64,000 nucleotides of DNA, taken from positions 620,001 to 684,000 of the forward strand of contig JACJWZ010000002.1 of assembly GCA_020636895.1 (NCBI GenBank). Reading direction: 5' to 3'. Positions within the stretch are counted from its first letter, which is position 1. Every line of letters begins with the position of its first letter. Positions 57,601 through 64,000 of this stretch are shown here, piece after piece. The translations under genes and the position numbers were made by a program. The notes beneath the pieces were generated by a model. The model made no database searches, was not told the origin of the DNA, and worked only from the letters and a program-made list of their open reading frames with translations. Origin of the DNA: Thermoleophilales bacterium. Lineage in GTDB: Bacteria > Actinomycetota > Thermoleophilia > Solirubrobacterales > 70-9.

Positions 57601-59038
57601 CCACAACGAGACCGACGAGCCCGCCTACACCCAGCCGAAGGAGACGGCGGCGATCAAGAAGCACCCGCCGCTGAGCGACCTCTACGCCAAGCGGCTGATC
57701 GAGGGCGGCGTAGTCACCCAGTCCGAGGTCGAAAGCGACGCGAACGAGCGCCGCGACGAGCTCAGCGAGATCCTGAAGAAGCTGCGCGGCAAGATCGAGC
57801 GCGGCGAGTTCGAGGACCCGACCGTCACCGGCGGCACCGGCGAGCTCGACCGGACCAAGAGCCCGGAGGTCGAGACGAAGGTCTCCGAGAAGCGCCTGCG
57901 GACGCTGAACTCGGAGCTGATCAAGTTCCCCGACTCGTTCACCGTTCACCGCAAGCTGCGCAAGCCGCTTGAGCGCCGGGAGGAGATCCTCGACGAGGGG
58001 CCGATCGAGTACGGCCACGCAGAAGCACTGGCCTTCGCCTCCCTGCTGACCGAGGGCACGCATATCCGCCTCACGGGCCAGGACTCCGAGCGCGGCACGT
58101 TCTCCAATCGCCACCTCGTCCTGCACGACGAGAAGACCGGCCTCAAGTATGCGCCGATCCAGAACCTCTCAGGGGCGCTGGCGCCGTTCGAGGTCCACAA
58201 CTCGCCGCTGTCGGAGAACTCCTGCCTCGGCTTCGAGTACGGCTACTCGGCGGCCTCGCCGGAGAGCCTGATCCTCTGGGAGGCGCAGTTCGGCGACTTC
58301 GACAACTCGGCGCAGGTGATCATCGACCAGTTCATCGTCGCCGGCGAGTCCAAGTGGGGGCAGACCACGCGGCTGACGCTGCTCCTCCCCCACGGGTACG
58401 AGGGCTCCGGACCGGAGCACTCGAGCGCCCGTATCGAGCGCTTCCTCCAACTCGGCGCCGAGGGCAACATGCGGCTCGCCAACCCGACCACCGCCGCGCA
58501 GTACTTCCACCTGCTGCGCCGCCAGGCGCGGATCGCGAAGCCGCGCCCGATGGTGGTGTTCACCCCGAAGGGGCTGCTGCGGCTGGGCGAAGCGTCCTCG
58601 AAGCTCAGCGACCTGACCGAGGGCTCGTTCCAATACGTGCTCGACGACCCGCGGACCGAGGGTCGCCACGAGGAGATCAAGCGGCTGATCCTCTGCTCCG
58701 GCAGGGTCTTCTACGACCTCGACGGCCACGACCGCCGCGAGGACGCGACCGACGTCGCGATCGCCCGCACCGAGCTCATCTACCCCTTCCCCCGCGCCCA
58801 GATCGCCGAGCTCATTGCGAGCTACCCGAACCTCGAGGAGATCATCTGGGCCCAGGAGGAGCCGCAGAACATGGGTCCGTGGCACGCGATGGAACGCCGC
58901 CTGCCCTCCGCCGTCGGCGACCGCGGGATCGACGTCCGCTACGTGGGCCGGCCCGAGCGCGCGAGCCCCTCGGAGGGCTACCCCGCCGCGCACCGCTCCG
59001 AGCAGGAGCGGATCGTGCTGACGGCGCTGACCGGCTGA
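54662..59038 (+). CDS. Lipoyl2-PSBD-E2-E1 fusion: multifunctional 2-oxoglutarate dehydrogenase/decarboxylase
   Basis: 1458 residues in one uninterrupted frame. Order: lipoyl domain 1 (about 8-82, Lys47 in VSTDKID), Gly/Asp/Ser linker, lipoyl domain 2 (about 148-222, Lys187 in VSTDKVD), linker, peripheral subunit-binding domain (SPVAKRIAAAEGLDLSKVEGSGPGGKVMKADVL, about 257-290), E2 acyltransferase domain (about 310-540, DHRIIQGAESG with His518), linker, then full ThDP-dependent E1 (about 575-1458; GMAHRGRLSVLAHN, GDAAFPGQGVVAEN near 878, GYRRYGHNETDEP). It converts 2-oxoglutarate to succinyl-CoA/CO2. Actinobacterial Kgd/OdhA has E2 core plus E1 but no lipoyl or PSBD domains. TAA leader and GGGGG upstream; weak SD. 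Confidence 0.93.
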   Translation: MPATGTVQIEMPAMGESVSEGIVLEWHVAEGDQISEGDTIVEVSTDKIDAEVPATVSGTVTKLLVEPDEVVKVGQALAEIEPGSGSNGAGTSSGSGDDAGDAGDGLPETGSGGEGDADLGESGGGAAAPEGDAGSSGASEGGSGEIVEVTMPEMGESVAEGTVLEWHKAAGDAIEEGETLVEVSTDKVDAEVPATASGTVTELLVEPDDVVKVGQALARIEVGAGSGASAAPSEAPTPSGNGTGAEAAEIDSDAKASPVAKRIAAAEGLDLSKVEGSGPGGKVMKADVLAAAGGGNGAAPTLSEGEAKVLRGPAGMLAKAMDESRSIPTATSFRTLAVDTLDAKRKAINGMLAEQGMKVSFTHLIAWAIVEAAREWPAMFRTFEERDGKPNVIDHGQVNLGIAVDIEKKDGSRSLMVPRVLGADQLDFKAFHAGYEDLIRKTRENSLTADDFQGTNITLTNPGGLGTIASVPRLMTGQGTIVATGSIAYPPEWKHAAPDKLNALGVSKVMTMTSTYDHRIIQGAESGSFLRRIDELLSGNDEFYEGVAESLGIDAATVTNAHPASASAPPLATGTGSHQVVSAPSVGAVDEELLQAVQAATSLLKAYRTHGHLSAHLNPLGGDGKGDPALEPENLNLTPELMKRIPASILRIGVPGETLLDALPRMRDAYCGSMGYQIEHLSSHQQRMWLREMIEAGKHRAPLDKDEKRSLLHRLIQVFQFERFLQKAYLGQKMFSIEGLDATVPMIDELATLAKKNGADQVVIGMAHRGRLSVLAHNLGRSMESIMAEFEGAKAIDAVKRTDALRHGGTGDVKYHHGAEGLFESGEGDVRMRLYPNPSHLEFVGPVVEGGARAAQTGHAGPRLNYDASQAVPLLLHGDAAFPGQGVVAENFNMQSLEGYSTGGTVHIIQDNSVGFTTDPMEGRSTPYASDMAKGFNVPIIHVNADEPEACIAAVRLAMAYREKFHRDVVIDLIGYRRYGHNETDEPAYTQPKETAAIKKHPPLSDLYAKRLIEGGVVTQSEVESDANERRDELSEILKKLRGKIERGEFEDPTVTGGTGELDRTKSPEVETKVSEKRLRTLNSELIKFPDSFTVHRKLRKPLERREEILDEGPIEYGHAEALAFASLLTEGTHIRLTGQDSERGTFSNRHLVLHDEKTGLKYAPIQNLSGALAPFEVHNSPLSENSCLGFEYGYSAASPESLILWEAQFGDFDNSAQVIIDQFIVAGESKWGQTTRLTLLLPHGYEGSGPEHSSARIERFLQLGAEGNMRLANPTTAAQYFHLLRRQARIAKPRPMVVFTPKGLLRLGEASSKLSDLTEGSFQYVLDDPRTEGRHEEIKRLILCSGRVFYDLDGHDRREDATDVAIARTELIYPFPRAQIAELIASYPNLEEIIWAQEEPQNMGPWHAMERRLPSAVGDRGIDVRYVGRPERASPSEGYPAAHRSEQERIVLTALTG

Positions 59039-59076
59039 TCGCCCCGTAGTCCTCCGGACCCGGAACCAAATGACGG

Positions 59077-59121
59077 CGAGTGGCAGGAAAGGGACGCCGC
59101 CCGTCCCTTTCAGACCACTCG
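59077..59121. terminator. Compound hairpin after the 2-oxoglutarate dehydrogenase gene
   Basis: Outer arms CGAGTGG/CCACTCG and a 9-bp inner stem AAAGGGACG/CGTCCCTTT with a CCGCC loop. It is 38 bp past the stop. The outer arms match those of the repeats at 8733 and 45284. Confidence 0.6.
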
Positions 59122-59170
59122 ATGCGCCAGGGGCCGGGCGGGCTCTCGAATTGGCAGACTCCCCCGCGCG

Positions 59171-60001
59171 ATGAGCATGCACAGCATCAGCGCGGGGACG
59201 ATGTGCCCGCTGGGGGCCAAGTACTTCACCGGCGACCCGGGGCTCGGGCGCGGCCTCGTGGTCTGCCACTGCCTGGTGATCGAGAGCTCCGACGGGCTCG
59301 TCCTCGTCGACACCGGGATGGGGACCGAGGACATGCGCCACCCCTACCGCCGGCTCGGAGCCCCGTTCAAGGTCGGCTTCGGGGTCAAGGTCGACCCCAC
59401 GGGAACGGCGATCGAGCGGATCCGCGGTCTCGGGCTCGATCCCGCCGACGTCCGCCACATCGTCCCCACGCATCTCGACCTCGACCACGCCGGGGGGCTC
59501 CCCGACTTCCCGTCAGCGCGTGTGCACGTGACCGCCGACGAGCACCGCGTCGCCATCAACCCGTCGCTGCGCGACCGCGCCCGCTACCGCCACTTCCACT
59601 TCGACCACGGCCCGCGCTGGCGCATCCATCAGACCGGCGCCGGCGGCGACCGCTGGTTCGGCTTCCAGTCGGTCCGGGTGCTGCCGGGCGTCGATCCCGA
59701 GGTGCTGCTGATCCCTCTTCCCGGCCACTCCGCCGGACACACCGGCGTCGCCGTGCGCGACGGGGACGGCTGGTTGCTCCACTGCGGCGACGCCTACTTC
59801 AACCGCTGCGAGCTCGAGACGCCACCGGTCGCGCCGAAGGGGATCGCGGCCTTCGAGGGGATCATCGCCGCCGACAACGACGCCCGCTTGGCCAACCAGC
59901 AGCGGCTTCGCGAGCTCGCAGCGGCGCACTCCGACGAGGTCCGGCTCGTCTGCGCGCACGACCACGTCGAGCTCGAGGGCGAGCGGACGCGGGCGGACTG
60001 A
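59171..60001 (+). CDS. Metallo-beta-lactamase-fold hydrolase, AHL-lactonase-like
   Basis: 276 residues. The metal motif is PTHLDLDHAGGLPDFP; the usual HxHxDH is HxDxDH here, so the second ligand is Asp. Later ligands are the His in LPGHSAGHTGV and Asp in LHCGDAYFN, and VCAHDHVEL near the end. This layout is that of the N-acyl-homoserine lactonase-like MBL subgroup. The substrate is unknown. LVLVDTGMGTED fits an MBL beta-strand. It starts 132 bp after the dehydrogenase gene, past a terminator-like hairpin. Confidence 0.85.
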   Translation: MSMHSISAGTMCPLGAKYFTGDPGLGRGLVVCHCLVIESSDGLVLVDTGMGTEDMRHPYRRLGAPFKVGFGVKVDPTGTAIERIRGLGLDPADVRHIVPTHLDLDHAGGLPDFPSARVHVTADEHRVAINPSLRDRARYRHFHFDHGPRWRIHQTGAGGDRWFGFQSVRVLPGVDPEVLLIPLPGHSAGHTGVAVRDGDGWLLHCGDAYFNRCELETPPVAPKGIAAFEGIIAADNDARLANQQRLRELAAAHSDEVRLVCAHDHVELEGERTRAD

Positions 60002-60036
60002 GCGGACGCGGGCGTAATCGCCGAAGGGGAACGCGA

Positions 60037-60066
60037 AGGGGCCCCGCACGGGAGAGCGGGACCCCT
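60037..60066. terminator. 11-bp hairpin between convergent genes (1)
   Basis: AGGGGCCCCGC and GCGGGACCCCT arms with one mismatch and an 8-nt loop, downstream of the MBL gene stop (60001). Confidence 0.55.
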
Positions 60067-60083
60067 CGCGTCTTCCCTGTTTC

Positions 60084-60113
60084 ACGGGCGGCCGGAGAGA
60101 GGAGACCGCCCGT
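60084..60113. terminator. 8-bp hairpin between convergent genes (2)
   Basis: ACGGGCGG and CCGCCCGT arms pair perfectly, 16 nt past the minus-strand stop at 60129. With the preceding hairpin it separates the convergent MBL and secreted-hydrolase genes. Confidence 0.55.
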
Positions 60114-60128
60114 CCCCTGTGACCTGGC

Positions 60129-63100
60129 CTACTTCTTCCCGCCCTTCTTGACCAGGGTGATCTTGTAGTCGCGACCCACCGGATCGCCCGAGGCCGGCGT
60201 GAAGAGGACCTGGAAGCGGGCCTTGACCTTGCCCTTCCTCTTCAGCTTCTTCTTGAGCTTGCCCTTCGCCTTGAGCTTCAGCTCGACCACGTTGTCGGAG
60301 TCGACGGTGCGTGTCTGGTCCTTGACCCCGGCGCCGCTCAGCGCCACCGTGCCGGGCCCGCTCACGGTCGCCGTCACAACCGCCGTCCCGTGCTTCTTGT
60401 CGCGGACGACCGGGCCGACCCGGAGCGTCGACTCGCCGGGCGTCACCGGCGGCTCGACCGGCGGCTCGACCGGCGGCTCCACCATCTCCTCCTCGGCGAC
60501 GGTGACATCGATCTCACTGGTCGTGGTCGTGCCGTTCTCGTCGGTGATCGTCGCCGTCAGCGTGACGGTGTCCCCGGCCACATCTGTCCCCGGAGTCCAG
60601 CTGAACTCGTAGGGGGCCTTGGTGTCGGTGCCGAGCGACTCGTCGCCCGCCGAGAGCTCGACCGAGGCGACCGCGAAGTCGTCACTCGCCCGGACGACCG
60701 GGATCGTCTCCTCCCCGAGTGGGACCTCGTCGCCGTCGGCGGGGTTGACGATCTCGCCCGAGGGCGCGCCGTCGCTGATCGGCGTGTAGTTGGTGGGCAG
60801 CGCCGGCGCCGTCGTCAACCGGCCGCTCACCGTCACCGTCGCGGCCGGGGTCGAATCCGGCTCCGAGTAGCCCTCGACGTTCGTCGAGGCGTTGCTGGGC
60901 CCGGCGGCCGGGGCGTTCGGGCCCCAGTAGTTGCCGGTCGCGACCAGGGGAGCGCCTTGACGGACGCCCGAGTTGTCGGCGTTCGCGTTGTAGACCCCGT
61001 AGCCGTTTCCGGTGATGATGCTCCCGGTCACGCCCGCGAACCCGTCGCTCCCGCTGACCTCCGTCGCGGCGTCGGTTGCGAGGACACCGACCGACTTGCG
61101 CTGGTTGGAGCGGAAGAAGTTGCCGGTGATCCGGTCCCTCTTCACGAATCCGCGCGCGCCACTCGCGTACTGGATCCCGGTCTGCGGGAACAGCGTGCTG
61201 GTGCTGCCCTTGATCACCGAGTCCGTGACGAAGCCGAACTGGCGGATCCCCTGCCGGACGGTGTTGTCGGCGTTGCCGTCGGCCCCACGGGCGCCGTCGA
61301 TGAGGACGCCGCCGCTCTGGTAGCCGTAGACCTTGCTGTCGTCGATCGTCACCTGGCGCTGGACGGTGCCCACGCCTGAGCCGACCAGCGAGTTCGTCAT
61401 CACGACGCCCCAGCCATGCGGGTAGTCGCTGAGCTCGCTCGCCGTGGTCGCCGTCCGCAGCGGACCGACGACGCTGTTGGAGATCCGCCCCGACGCGTTG
61501 AAGAACGACACGCCGGCCTCGGCGAACACGTCCGGCGAGGCGATGGTCACGCCGGAGATGTCGACGAACTCCTCGTTGTCGTCGGTCGAGCCGAGCGACT
61601 GCCGGGAGACGGTGATCACGTTGCCACCGCCGTCACGCAGGTACGGGGTCGCACCGGCGAGGGTGGGTCCGAGATCGGGATCGGGCTCGATCGTCACCCG
61701 GCTCGCACCCGCCCCCTTGATCTTCAGCGGCTTGGTGATCGTGAGGCCGTTCATCGCCCCCGTCGCCACCGGGTTGCTCGCCTGGAACACCGGCGTCGAG
61801 CTCTCCTGGTAGAGGCCCTCGCAGACGACGATCGTGTCCCACGGCGCCGCCTGGTCCACGGCGGCCTGGATCGAGGTGAACGACGCGTTCGGGCACTGGG
61901 CCTTGTCGTCGTCGACCGTCCAGGTCGTCGGGTTGCCGGCGAGGCCGACCACGTCGGGCAGCCTCTCGTTGCCCTGCGTGTTGTCGAACTCCGCCAGCTC
62001 AGCCGCAGGGTCGGGGCCCTCGGCCACCGGGCCCGTCGCCGGGCCGGCGTCGACGTCCATGCTGTCGACCAGGACCTGCGGATCGGTGTCCGCCTCCTGG
62101 AAGCGCACGTCGGCCAGCTCGATCGAGCCGGTCTGCGGCATGCCCTCCTCGCCGAAGCGGAACTCGATCCCGCGCACCTGCGTCAGGTCGACCCCCTCGT
62201 CGGCGAAGTCGCTGAGCGGGACCCGGATCTGGTCGAGGATCACGTGCACCTTCGTCGTCGTCGAACCGGTGGTCTGATGCAACGCGTTACCGAAGCGCGG
62301 ATCGGCGGCATCGACGGCGGCCTCGTTCCCCTCGGCGTCGGTGAGGACGATCGAGAAGTCCTGCGTCGTCACCTCCGGGTCGATCTCGCCCTGCGCTCCC
62401 CGATCCGGGTTGCGCGAGTCGAAGAAGTTGACGTCGGCCCCCATCGTCAGCGCCTTCAGGCCGCTGACGTCGCCGTCGGCGGCGGGGATCGACGTGCTCA
62501 GAGTCGCCGGGTCGCCGCTGCCGTCGCCGCCACGCGGGTTGTCCCACGCGATCGCGAGCTGGCGGCCGTACGACTGGTTGATCGGAGCGTTCTCACGGGT
62601 TGCGTTCTGCCCCCCCAGGCCGCCGGCGGCCGGCAGCGGACAGGGCTTCGTCGCGACCGGGTTGCCGGTAACGTTGAGCTGGCCCGGCGCGAAGTGGATC
62701 GGCTCCGGGTTGCACCAGTCGAGGCCGCTCGCCGTCGTCGCCGGCTTCGGCGTGACGCCGCCGCCGTCGAGGTACGGGTTCGCGAATCCCTTGGCCTTCA
62801 GCTTCGTCCCGAGAGCGCTCGTCCCCAGCGGATCGTCGGTCTCGGGCCGGATCACGTCGACCCGCTCGTCGGGCGGCGCGAAGTAGCTCGTCGAGAGCCG
62901 CTCGTCGCAGTCCATCCGCATGCCGGTGACGCTCGTCGGGCAGGCGGAGTCGGGGAGCTGGCGGTGGTCGTCGGTGAGGCTGAGCTCGCCCGTCATGTAC
63001 GGGTCGAACGCGCCCTCGCCGCCGACGTAGCGACGGAAGAACGCCGACATCGTCGCCAGGCCGATCTTCTCCTGGTCGCCCATCAGCGCCGGATCGCCCG

Positions 63101-63998
63101 AGATCCGCGTGTTCACGGCCGGGTTCAGCTTGTCGCTGTTGTCGATCTTGTAGGAGTTGTTGCTCGCGTCCGTGTCTCCGCTGGCATCACCGGAGAGCCG
63201 GCTGTTGGTGCCGTTCGTCTGCTGGCAGCCGTTGTCGGACTGGCTCGAGTCGTCGTTGTCGGCGAACCAGACGGTGTTGAACCAGTTGTGGTTGCCGCCC
63301 ATCACCGACATCTGGATCCGCGGGAACGGATCGTCGGCCTTCGCGTACTGGCTGCGCTCGTAGAAGCGCGCCCCCTGCAGGTTCGAGACGTCGCCGTCGC
63401 AGAACGGCAGGATCGTCAGGTACGGCGTCCCGTAGGGAGCCTTGCGCTCGTAGTCCACCGGCGCGAGCGAGATCGCTCCGCGGATCGGGTACCTCGTCCC
63501 GTCGCTCCTCATCCGGTTGTAGTCCAGGAAGCTGGAGATGCCGTCGCCGCCGCGCGAGTGGCCCATCAGGCCGATGCGCTCCATGTCGAGCTTGCCGACC
63601 AGCGTCGTGCCGATGTTGGTGTTCGCGTCGTTCGGCAGCCCGCCTGCCTGGTTGGCGAGGGTGAGCTTGTCCAGCGCCGCGTCGATCAGCCGGCGCCGCT
63701 GGTGCATGCCCTTGCCCTTGGCACTGTCCTGGTAGTAGATGAGCTGGTCCTGGTCCAGTGAGATGACCGTGTAGCCCCAGCTCGCAAGGTTCTCGCCGAG
63801 GTACGCGTAGCCCTCGTCGTTGCGCTTGAAGATCGTGCAGTTGGGCGCCGAACCGGAATCGCAGCTGCCGTGGTTGCCGTGGACGAGGACGATGACCGGC
63901 GACGGCTCGGAGCGGTCGGACGGGTAGTAGAGGACGCCGCGGATCTCGAGGTCCGTCGCGCCGGCCGCGGTGGTGGTCGCCCCGCCGCTCGAGTTCGG
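60129..63998 (-). CDS. Giant secreted alpha/beta hydrolase fused to beta-helix and Ig-like domains (5' end outside window)
   Basis: At least 1289 residues; the frame is open to the window edge, so the N-terminus and any signal peptide are missing. The visible start is an alpha/beta hydrolase: VIVLVHGNHGSCDSG, then the nucleophile elbow RIGLMGHSRGGDGI, typical of extracellular esterase/PET-hydrolase-like or chlorophyllase-like enzymes. A jelly-roll-like region follows. The second half is a right-handed beta-helix (NPTTWTVDDDKAQCPNASFTSIQAAVDQAAPWDTIVVCEG). Next is an Ig-like domain (APYEFSWTPGTDVAGDTVTLTATITDENG), a VEPP x3 linker, and a basic C-terminus (KLKAKGKLKKKLKRKGKVKA, ending VKKGGKK). 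Likely cell-surface, substrate unknown. Confidence 0.85.
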   Translation of the reverse strand, partial: PNSSGGATTTAAGATDLEIRGVLYYPSDRSEPSPVIVLVHGNHGSCDSGSAPNCTIFKRNDEGYAYLGENLASWGYTVISLDQDQLIYYQDSAKGKGMHQRRRLIDAALDKLTLANQAGGLPNDANTNIGTTLVGKLDMERIGLMGHSRGGDGISSFLDYNRMRSDGTRYPIRGAISLAPVDYERKAPYGTPYLTILPFCDGDVSNLQGARFYERSQYAKADDPFPRIQMSVMGGNHNWFNTVWFADNDDSSQSDNGCQQTNGTNSRLSGDASGDTDASNNSYKIDNSDKLNPAVNTRISGDPALMGDQEKIGLATMSAFFRRYVGGEGAFDPYMTGELSLTDDHRQLPDSACPTSVTGMRMDCDERLSTSYFAPPDERVDVIRPETDDPLGTSALGTKLKAKGFANPYLDGGGVTPKPATTASGLDWCNPEPIHFAPGQLNVTGNPVATKPCPLPAAGGLGGQNATRENAPINQSYGRQLAIAWDNPRGGDGSGDPATLSTSIPAADGDVSGLKALTMGADVNFFDSRNPDRGAQGEIDPEVTTQDFSIVLTDAEGNEAAVDAADPRFGNALHQTTGSTTTKVHVILDQIRVPLSDFADEGVDLTQVRGIEFRFGEEGMPQTGSIELADVRFQEADTDPQVLVDSMDVDAGPATGPVAEGPDPAAELAEFDNTQGNERLPDVVGLAGNPTTWTVDDDKAQCPNASFTSIQAAVDQAAPWDTIVVCEGLYQESSTPVFQASNPVATGAMNGLTITKPLKIKGAGASRVTIEPDPDLGPTLAGATPYLRDGGGNVITVSRQSLGSTDDNEEFVDISGVTIASPDVFAEAGVSFFNASGRISNSVVGPLRTATTASELSDYPHGWGVVMTNSLVGSGVGTVQRQVTIDDSKVYGYQSGGVLIDGARGADGNADNTVRQGIRQFGFVTDSVIKGSTSTLFPQTGIQYASGARGFVKRDRITGNFFRSNQRKSVGVLATDAATEVSGSDGFAGVTGSIITGNGYGVYNANADNSGVRQGAPLVATGNYWGPNAPAAGPSNASTNVEGYSEPDSTPAATVTVSGRLTTAPALPTNYTPISDGAPSGEIVNPADGDEVPLGEETIPVVRASDDFAVASVELSAGDESLGTDTKAPYEFSWTPGTDVAGDTVTLTATITDENGTTTTSEIDVTVAEEEMVEPPVEPPVEPPVTPGESTLRVGPVVRDKKHGTAVVTATVSGPGTVALSGAGVKDQTRTVDSDNVVELKLKAKGKLKKKLKRKGKVKARFQVLFTPASGDPVGRDYKITLVKKGGKK

Positions 63999-64000
63999 CT

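Noticed and set aside
60446..60481. Tandem 12-bp repeat (GGCGGCTCGACC x3) as a possible regulatory repeat
   Set aside because: It is in-frame coding sequence for the VEPP linker of the secreted hydrolase.
61416..63761. Plus-strand open frame (781 codons) opposite the secreted hydrolase gene
   Set aside because: Low-complexity composition, no domain, and antisense to a well-supported gene.
1..64000. CRISPR array, tRNA, rRNA, transposase or prophage
   Set aside because: No regularly spaced repeats, no cloverleaf or rRNA sequence recognised, and no transposase, integrase or capsid-like protein. The direct repeats at 27.4/28.4 kb bracket a DUF559 gene without a recombinase.

Overview
The window is very GC-rich, gene-dense DNA from a high-GC Gram-positive bacterium. 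An actinobacterial origin is supported by an F420-type luciferase-like oxidoreductase, a Kgd/OdhA-type 2-oxoglutarate decarboxylase, a DesA3-type desaturase next to its ferredoxin reductase, an AcrA1-type fatty acyl reductase, paired steroid/FadE-type acyl-CoA dehydrogenases and a DsbA-VKOR thiol oxidation pair. The many secreted beta-helix proteins with lysine-rich C-termini make class Thermoleophilia (Solirubrobacterales) my best guess; that placement is inference. I see no rRNA, tRNA, CRISPR array, transposase or prophage module.

Layout: 0-3.3 kb is an assimilatory sulfate reduction operon (ferredoxin sulfite/nitrite reductase, APS reductase, ATP sulfurylase, APS kinase). 3.5-6.9 kb has a lipoprotein-type intradiol dioxygenase and a secreted beta-helix protein. 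6.9-11.3 kb has an LLM oxidoreductase, an acyltransferase, a PHP phosphoesterase, and an Rrf2 regulator beside a TauE/SafE permease. 11.4-20.5 kb mixes carbonic anhydrase, secreted proteins and three genes (acyl-CoA dehydrogenase, APH-type kinase, HAD) that together match the domains of animal ACAD10. 20.6-29.9 kb has a PhoD-like phosphatase, a polytopic membrane protein, a DEAD-box helicase, a quinone oxidoreductase, a PfkB kinase, a DUF559 gene bracketed by direct repeats, and citrate synthase. 29.9-34.9 kb is an envelope/exopolysaccharide operon (secreted protein, O-antigen ligase-like protein, glycoside hydrolase) plus a lipoprotein. 35.7-45.2 kb is mostly lipid metabolism (a paired acyl-CoA dehydrogenase, an FAD oxidase, a hydrolase, an SDR, a desaturase system). 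45.5-54.6 kb has DsbA-VKOR, an MMPL transporter with a divergent TetR regulator, a two-domain fatty acyl reductase, and photolyase behind a structured 0.5-kb intergenic region. 54.7-59.0 kb is one 1458-residue protein fusing two lipoyl domains, a peripheral-subunit-binding domain, the E2 catalytic domain and the complete E1 of 2-oxoglutarate dehydrogenase. 59.2-64 kb has an MBL hydrolase and a huge secreted hydrolase/beta-helix protein cut off by the window edge.

Themes: (1) many first genes have a TAG(G/C)NT hexamer 6-9 nt before the start codon, suggesting leaderless transcripts, while internal genes use Shine-Dalgarno sites or 4-nt GTGA overlaps; (2) four secreted proteins share a C-terminal two-cysteine domain with a polylysine tail; (3) intergenic regions carry at least three families of small structured repeats. 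The most unusual items are the lipoyl-PSBD-E2-E1 fusion, the repeat-bracketed DUF559 cassette and the structured region upstream of photolyase.
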